DNA from: Dactylosporangium sucinum
GTDB taxonomy: Bacteria > Actinomycetota > Actinomycetes > Mycobacteriales > Micromonosporaceae
Assembly (NCBI RefSeq): GCF_014647515.1
Contig: NZ_BMPI01000001.1
Location: forward strand, 282,784-346,783
Length of the DNA stretch: 64,000 nucleotides
Direction: 5' to 3'
Part shown: positions 60,568 through 64,000 of the stretch, one piece after another
Layout of the letters: the number at the start of each line of letters is the position of its first letter
How positions within the stretch are numbered: the stretch's first letter is position 1
Position numbers and translations under genes: made by a program
The notes under the pieces: generated by a model
Told to the model about the DNA's origin: nothing
The model's input: only the letters and a program-made list of their open reading frames with translations
The model's database searches: none

Positions 60568-62148
60568 ATGATCTACAGCAGCAGGTATCCGGACGTGGCC
60601 GTGGTCGACGAGCTCATCCATGACCGGGTGCTCGGCCGGGCCGCCGCCCGAGGCGCGCTGCCCGCGCTGGTCGACGCGGTCTCCGGGCGCACGATCACCT
60701 ACGGCGAGCTGGCCGTACTCGTCGAGCGGCTCGCCGCCGGGCTGTCCGCCGAGGGCATCGGCGCCGGCGACGTCGTCGCCCTGCACTCGCCGAACACGGT
60801 GCTGTTCCCGGTCGTCTTCTACGCCACCACCCGCGCCGGCGGCACCGTCACGACGCTCTCGCCGCTCGCCACCGCGCCGGAGATCGCCAAGCAGCTCGTC
60901 GACGCCAAGGCGCGGCTGCTGGTGACGGTGTCGGCGCTGCTCCCGGCGGCGCGGGACGCGGCCGAGCGGGTGCGGGCCGAGACCGGCACGGCGATCGAGG
61001 TGCTCGTCTGCGACGAGGCCGAGGGGCACCGCTCGGTACTTGGCCTGCTGCGCGACGGGGCGGCGCCGGCGCCCGCCGTCGACCCGGCCACGGGCGTCGC
61101 CGTGCTGCCGTACTCCAGCGGTACCACGGGCGTGCCCAAGGGCGTGATGCTCTCGCACCGCAACATCAGCACGAACCTGGAGCAGATCGCCGGACTGCAC
61201 CGCATCGACGAGGGCGACCGCATCATCGCCATCCTGCCGTTCTTCCACATCTACGGCATGGCGGTGCTGCTCAACAACGCCCTCATGCGCGGCGCCACCG
61301 TCTACGTGCACCCGCGCTTCGACCTCGACGCGTTCCTCACCAGCCTGGAGCGCGACCGGATCACGCACGCCTACCTCGCGCCGCCGGTCATGCTGGTGCT
61401 CGCCAAGCACCCCAAGGTCGGCCAACTCGACCTGTCGCACCTCAAGCGGATCATCTGCGCCGCGGCCCCGCTCGACGCCGCGCTGCAGGCCGCCGTCGCC
61501 GAGCGGCTCGGGGTGGAGATCGGCCAGGCGTACGGGATGACGGAGCTGTCGCCCGGCTCGCACATCCACGTCGACGGCGCCGCCGACGAGCCGCCGGCCT
61601 GCGTGGGCAGCCTGTTCCCGTCGACGCAGGCGCGCCTCGTCGACGTGGCCAGCGAAGCCGACGTGGCCGCCGGCGAACCCGGCGAGCTGTGGATCCGCGG
61701 CCCGCAGGTGATGCTGGGGTACTTCGGGCGCCCCGAGGACACCGACGCGATGATCGACGCCGACGGGTGGCTGCACACCGGCGACATCGCCCGCGTCGAC
61801 GCCGACGGCAACTGGTTCATCGTCGACCGGGTCAAGGAGCTCATCAAGTACAAGGGCTACCAGGTCGCCCCGGCCGAGCTGGAGGCGCTGCTGCTGGGCC
61901 ACCCGGACATCGCCGACGCGGCCGTCATCGGCGTCTACGACGACGACAACGCCGAGATCCCGAAGGCGTTCGTGGTGCCGATGCCGGGCGCGGCGCTCAC
62001 CGCGGAGGCGGTGATGGACTACGTGGCCGGGCTGGTCGCCCCGTACAAGAAGGTCCGCCGCGTGGAGCTCCTCGACGCGATCCCGAAGGCGGCCTCCGGC
62101 AAGATCCTGCGCCGCGAGCTCCGCCAGCGCGAACGCGCCCAGTCCTGA
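60568..62148 (+). CDS. 4-coumarate-CoA-ligase-like acyl-CoA synthetase
   Basis: A 526-residue ANL-superfamily enzyme that activates a carboxylic acid with ATP and joins it to CoA. Seen are LPYSSGTTGVPKGVMLSHRN (P-loop region), QAYGMTELSPG, GELWIRGPQVMLGY, DGWLHTGDIA and the C-terminal catalytic lysine in PKAASGKILRRELR. The sequence is closest in type to plant-like 4CL, so an aryl or fatty acid is likely. ATG with GGGAGG upstream. No other phenylpropanoid or polyketide gene is nearby. Confidence 0.9.
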   Translation: MIYSSRYPDVAVVDELIHDRVLGRAAARGALPALVDAVSGRTITYGELAVLVERLAAGLSAEGIGAGDVVALHSPNTVLFPVVFYATTRAGGTVTTLSPLATAPEIAKQLVDAKARLLVTVSALLPAARDAAERVRAETGTAIEVLVCDEAEGHRSVLGLLRDGAAPAPAVDPATGVAVLPYSSGTTGVPKGVMLSHRNISTNLEQIAGLHRIDEGDRIIAILPFFHIYGMAVLLNNALMRGATVYVHPRFDLDAFLTSLERDRITHAYLAPPVMLVLAKHPKVGQLDLSHLKRIICAAAPLDAALQAAVAERLGVEIGQAYGMTELSPGSHIHVDGAADEPPACVGSLFPSTQARLVDVASEADVAAGEPGELWIRGPQVMLGYFGRPEDTDAMIDADGWLHTGDIARVDADGNWFIVDRVKELIKYKGYQVAPAELEALLLGHPDIADAAVIGVYDDDNAEIPKAFVVPMPGAALTAEAVMDYVAGLVAPYKKVRRVELLDAIPKAASGKILRRELRQRERAQS

Positions 62149-62174
62149 GCGACGATTCCGGCGCCGGCGGGCGC

Positions 62175-63719
62175 GTGACGAGGCAGCGTCCGGCGATTGC
62201 CTCCGACGACGGTGTCGCACCGGTCGGTTCGCGCCGTGAGCGGGGCCATACCGTCGCGCTGACCGCGTTGATGCTCGCCGCGTCACTGCTGTACGCGACC
62301 GTGTCACTCAACCGGTTCCGTACGTGGCGCGCATCGACGTACGACCTGGTCATCTTCGACCAGGCCGTGCGGTCCTACGCCCACGGGCAGCTTCCGGTGG
62401 CGATCGTCAAGGGCGTCCACAACGGATTCGGCCCTGATTTCAGCGTGCTGGGCGATCACGTGTCGCCGGTCCTTGTCCTCCTCGCCCCGCTGTACCTGGT
62501 ATATGACGATCCCCGCACGCTCCTGGTGGCGCAGGCCGTGCTGCTGGCCTGTGCGATCGCGCCGCTGTGGCGGTTCACCCGGCGCGAGCTGGGTGTCACC
62601 GCGGCGTACGGTGCCGCCGCGGCGTACGCGCTGTCGTGGCCGGTGGCCGGTGCGGTCAGCTTCGACTTCCACGAGGTCGCATTCGCCCCGCTGCTGCTGG
62701 CGGTGCTCTTCGACCAGCTCTCCATGCTGCGCCACGGGGCCGGGCGCGGGTGGCGGCTCGCGCTGGCCGCCGCGGCCGTGTTGTGCGTCAAGGAGGACCT
62801 CGGCCTGGCCTTGGCGGGTGTCGGGCTGTGCCTGCTGCTGCCGTACCGCGGCCGGCCGCCCGGGCGCGGCGATGTGCTGCTCGGACTCGGCTGCCTGCTC
62901 GGCGGGCCGGCCTACACCGCGTTCGCCACGCAGGTGATCATTCCCGCGTTCGGCGGCCGGCCCGACTACTACTGGTCGTACGACCATCTCGGCCCCACCG
63001 TGCCGGCCGCGCTGTGGCACGTCGTCAGCCAGCCGGTCGACGCCTGGTACACCGTGACCCATCCGGCGACGAAGATCAACACCATGCTCCTGCTCCTGGC
63101 CGTCGGCGCGCTCACGCCGCTGGTGTCGCCCTACCTCGCGGTCACACTGCCGCTGCTGGCCGAACGGATGCTCTCCGAGTCCCCGGGCTGGTGGGGCACC
63201 GGCGCGCAGTACAACGCCTTCCTGGTGATTCCGCTGCTGTGTGCCGGCGTGGACGGGGCGGCCCGGATTGCCCGCCGCTGGCCCTCCCGACGCGTCGCCA
63301 CGGCCTGGACGGTCACCGTGGTGACCGTTGCCGGGGTGGCCCTGCCCAACTTCGCCTTCCGTGAACTGTTCCGCACGTCGGCCTGGCGGCAGACCGACGA
63401 CATGCGCGCGGCGGCACACGCCGCGGCCCACATCCCCGACGCGGCACTGGTCGAGACCGCATCCAGCATCGGGCCGCAGCTGACCAGCCGCACACAGGTG
63501 CTGCTGTGGGACCGGACGCCCCGCTGGGCGCCCTGGGTCGTCGCCGATATCACGCGACCACAGTTCCCGTTCTGCAGCATCGACGACCAGCGCGCACGGG
63601 TCGAACTGCTCCGCAGCCACGGCTACCGGATCGTCTTCCAGGAGAACGACTTCGTGGTGCTGCACAACCCGTCCGCCGTGCCCGAGCTGTTCGCCCCGCC
63701 CGCCCCACCGTGCGCCTGA
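62175..63719 (+). CDS. DUF2079 integral membrane protein
   Basis: A 514-residue polytopic protein of the DUF2079 family, distant from GT-C glycosyltransferases: FRTWRASTYDLVIFDQAVRSYA after the first helix, VLGDHVSPVLVLLAPLY, FDFHEVAFAPLLLA, VCVKEDLGLALA and a soluble C-terminal part from about residue 390. The GTG at 62175 is chosen for lack of a better start; the frame is open further upstream into the ligase gene. Function unknown, possibly a sugar transferase. Confidence 0.85.
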   Translation: MTRQRPAIASDDGVAPVGSRRERGHTVALTALMLAASLLYATVSLNRFRTWRASTYDLVIFDQAVRSYAHGQLPVAIVKGVHNGFGPDFSVLGDHVSPVLVLLAPLYLVYDDPRTLLVAQAVLLACAIAPLWRFTRRELGVTAAYGAAAAYALSWPVAGAVSFDFHEVAFAPLLLAVLFDQLSMLRHGAGRGWRLALAAAAVLCVKEDLGLALAGVGLCLLLPYRGRPPGRGDVLLGLGCLLGGPAYTAFATQVIIPAFGGRPDYYWSYDHLGPTVPAALWHVVSQPVDAWYTVTHPATKINTMLLLLAVGALTPLVSPYLAVTLPLLAERMLSESPGWWGTGAQYNAFLVIPLLCAGVDGAARIARRWPSRRVATAWTVTVVTVAGVALPNFAFRELFRTSAWRQTDDMRAAAHAAAHIPDAALVETASSIGPQLTSRTQVLLWDRTPRWAPWVVADITRPQFPFCSIDDQRARVELLRSHGYRIVFQENDFVVLHNPSAVPELFAPPAPPCA

Positions 63720-63739
63720 CAGGCGAAGTCAGGCCTGTC
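63714..63739. terminator. Alternative-fold hairpin at the end of the DUF2079 gene
   Basis: GCCTGAC (63714-63720) pairs with GTCAGGC (63728-63734), or GACAGGC (63718-63724) pairs with GCCTGTC (63733-63739). The two stems exclude each other. It overlaps the stop codon and probably ends transcription towards the convergent gene at 63911. Confidence 0.45.
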
Positions 63740-63910
63740 GATACGCGTCTGCACCGCTCGCTCCTGGATCCACATGTCGTCGGACCGCAGGAGGCCGACG
63801 ACCTGCGCTTCGTGCGTGGCCGAGCTGAGGGCGAGCGCCTGGCCGGGCGCCTCCCCGGACCGCCGGGGGCTGACGTGGTTGGCCAGCCCCCGGCTCACTG
63901 CGTCGCGATC

Positions 63911-64000
63911 TCAGCCGGTGAAGGTGGCCGTGATCTGGGTGAACTGCCAGTTGTTCTGGGCGATGCCGCTGCAGTTGGAGACCACGCCGCCGCCCGGGCA
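63911..64000 (-). CDS. 3' end of an unidentified, probably secreted protein
   Basis: Twenty-nine residues and a stop: CPGGGVVSNCSGIAQNNW, then QFTQITATFTG. The two cysteines and the Ser/Thr/Asn/Gln-rich composition fit the C-terminus of an exported enzyme or carbohydrate-binding module. The start lies outside the window, so I do not name a family. Confidence 0.6.
   Translation of the reverse strand, partial: CPGGGVVSNCSGIAQNNWQFTQITATFTG

Noticed and set aside
63623..63898. 91-codon minus-strand frame at the end of the window
   Set aside because: It overlaps the 3' end of the DUF2079 gene on the opposite strand and has no ribosome site or motif.

Overview
The window is GC-rich DNA (roughly 70 percent or more by eye) with closely packed genes, frequent ATGA/GTGA stop-start overlaps and many GTG starts. 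This fits a filamentous actinobacterium. A SARP/AfsR regulator, a DUF574-type methyltransferase, a DUF4386 protein and a Rv3806c-type UbiA enzyme fit Micromonosporaceae or a near relative, but I cannot name the species. No rRNA, tRNA, CRISPR array or intact insertion sequence was seen.

Layout. 1-2881: the end of a minus-strand peptide ABC importer operon. 3257-6490: three secreted proteins (unrecognised HEND-motif protein, glycerophosphodiester phosphodiesterase, SGNH hydrolase). 6795-21298: a large SARP-type regulator followed by a plus-strand run of eleven genes, most of them overlapping at stop/start codons: a short NAD-binding protein, class III aminotransferase, SDR epimerase, UbiA-type prenyltransferase, three GT2 glycosyltransferases, two membrane-anchored endonuclease/exonuclease/phosphatase (EEP) proteins, a YbhN-like membrane protein and a methyltransferase. 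It ends at a perfect 24-bp hairpin. It looks like a biosynthetic cluster for a polyprenyl-linked or lipid-linked glycoconjugate that I do not recognise.

21411-46629 reads as a collagen-use locus. It holds a secreted M9-type collagenase, a divergent orphan response regulator, two peptide-binding lipoproteins, a full Opp-type importer with its LysR regulator, a Xaa-Pro aminopeptidase, and a complete hydroxyproline route (4-hydroxyproline epimerase, three-subunit D-hydroxyproline dehydrogenase, DapA-family deaminase, semialdehyde dehydrogenase) with a GntR regulator. Collagen is about one third glycine, and the locus also has a tandem glycine riboswitch ahead of gcvH and glyA. The gcvT gene in that operon is reduced to a 58-codon in-frame remnant. 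A 13-bp motif differing at one position lies both upstream of the dehydrogenase operon/GntR gene and between the aminopeptidase and a peptide-binding-protein gene, so it may be the GntR operator.

46630-49047 carries an inverted, decayed copy of the lysR/oppC divergent promoter region, then an odd pair made of a TctC-like binding protein and an ABC permease without an ATPase. 49342-64000 is mixed chromosomal content: GNAT acetyltransferase, free-standing TSCPD domain, Kef-like antiporter, small membrane proteins, GT87-type mannosyltransferase, SnoaL-like protein, DUF574 methyltransferase, a large secreted alpha/beta hydrolase, a GT2 plus polysaccharide deacetylase pair, a 4-coumarate-CoA-ligase-like enzyme, a DUF2079 membrane protein and the 3' end of an unidentified gene.
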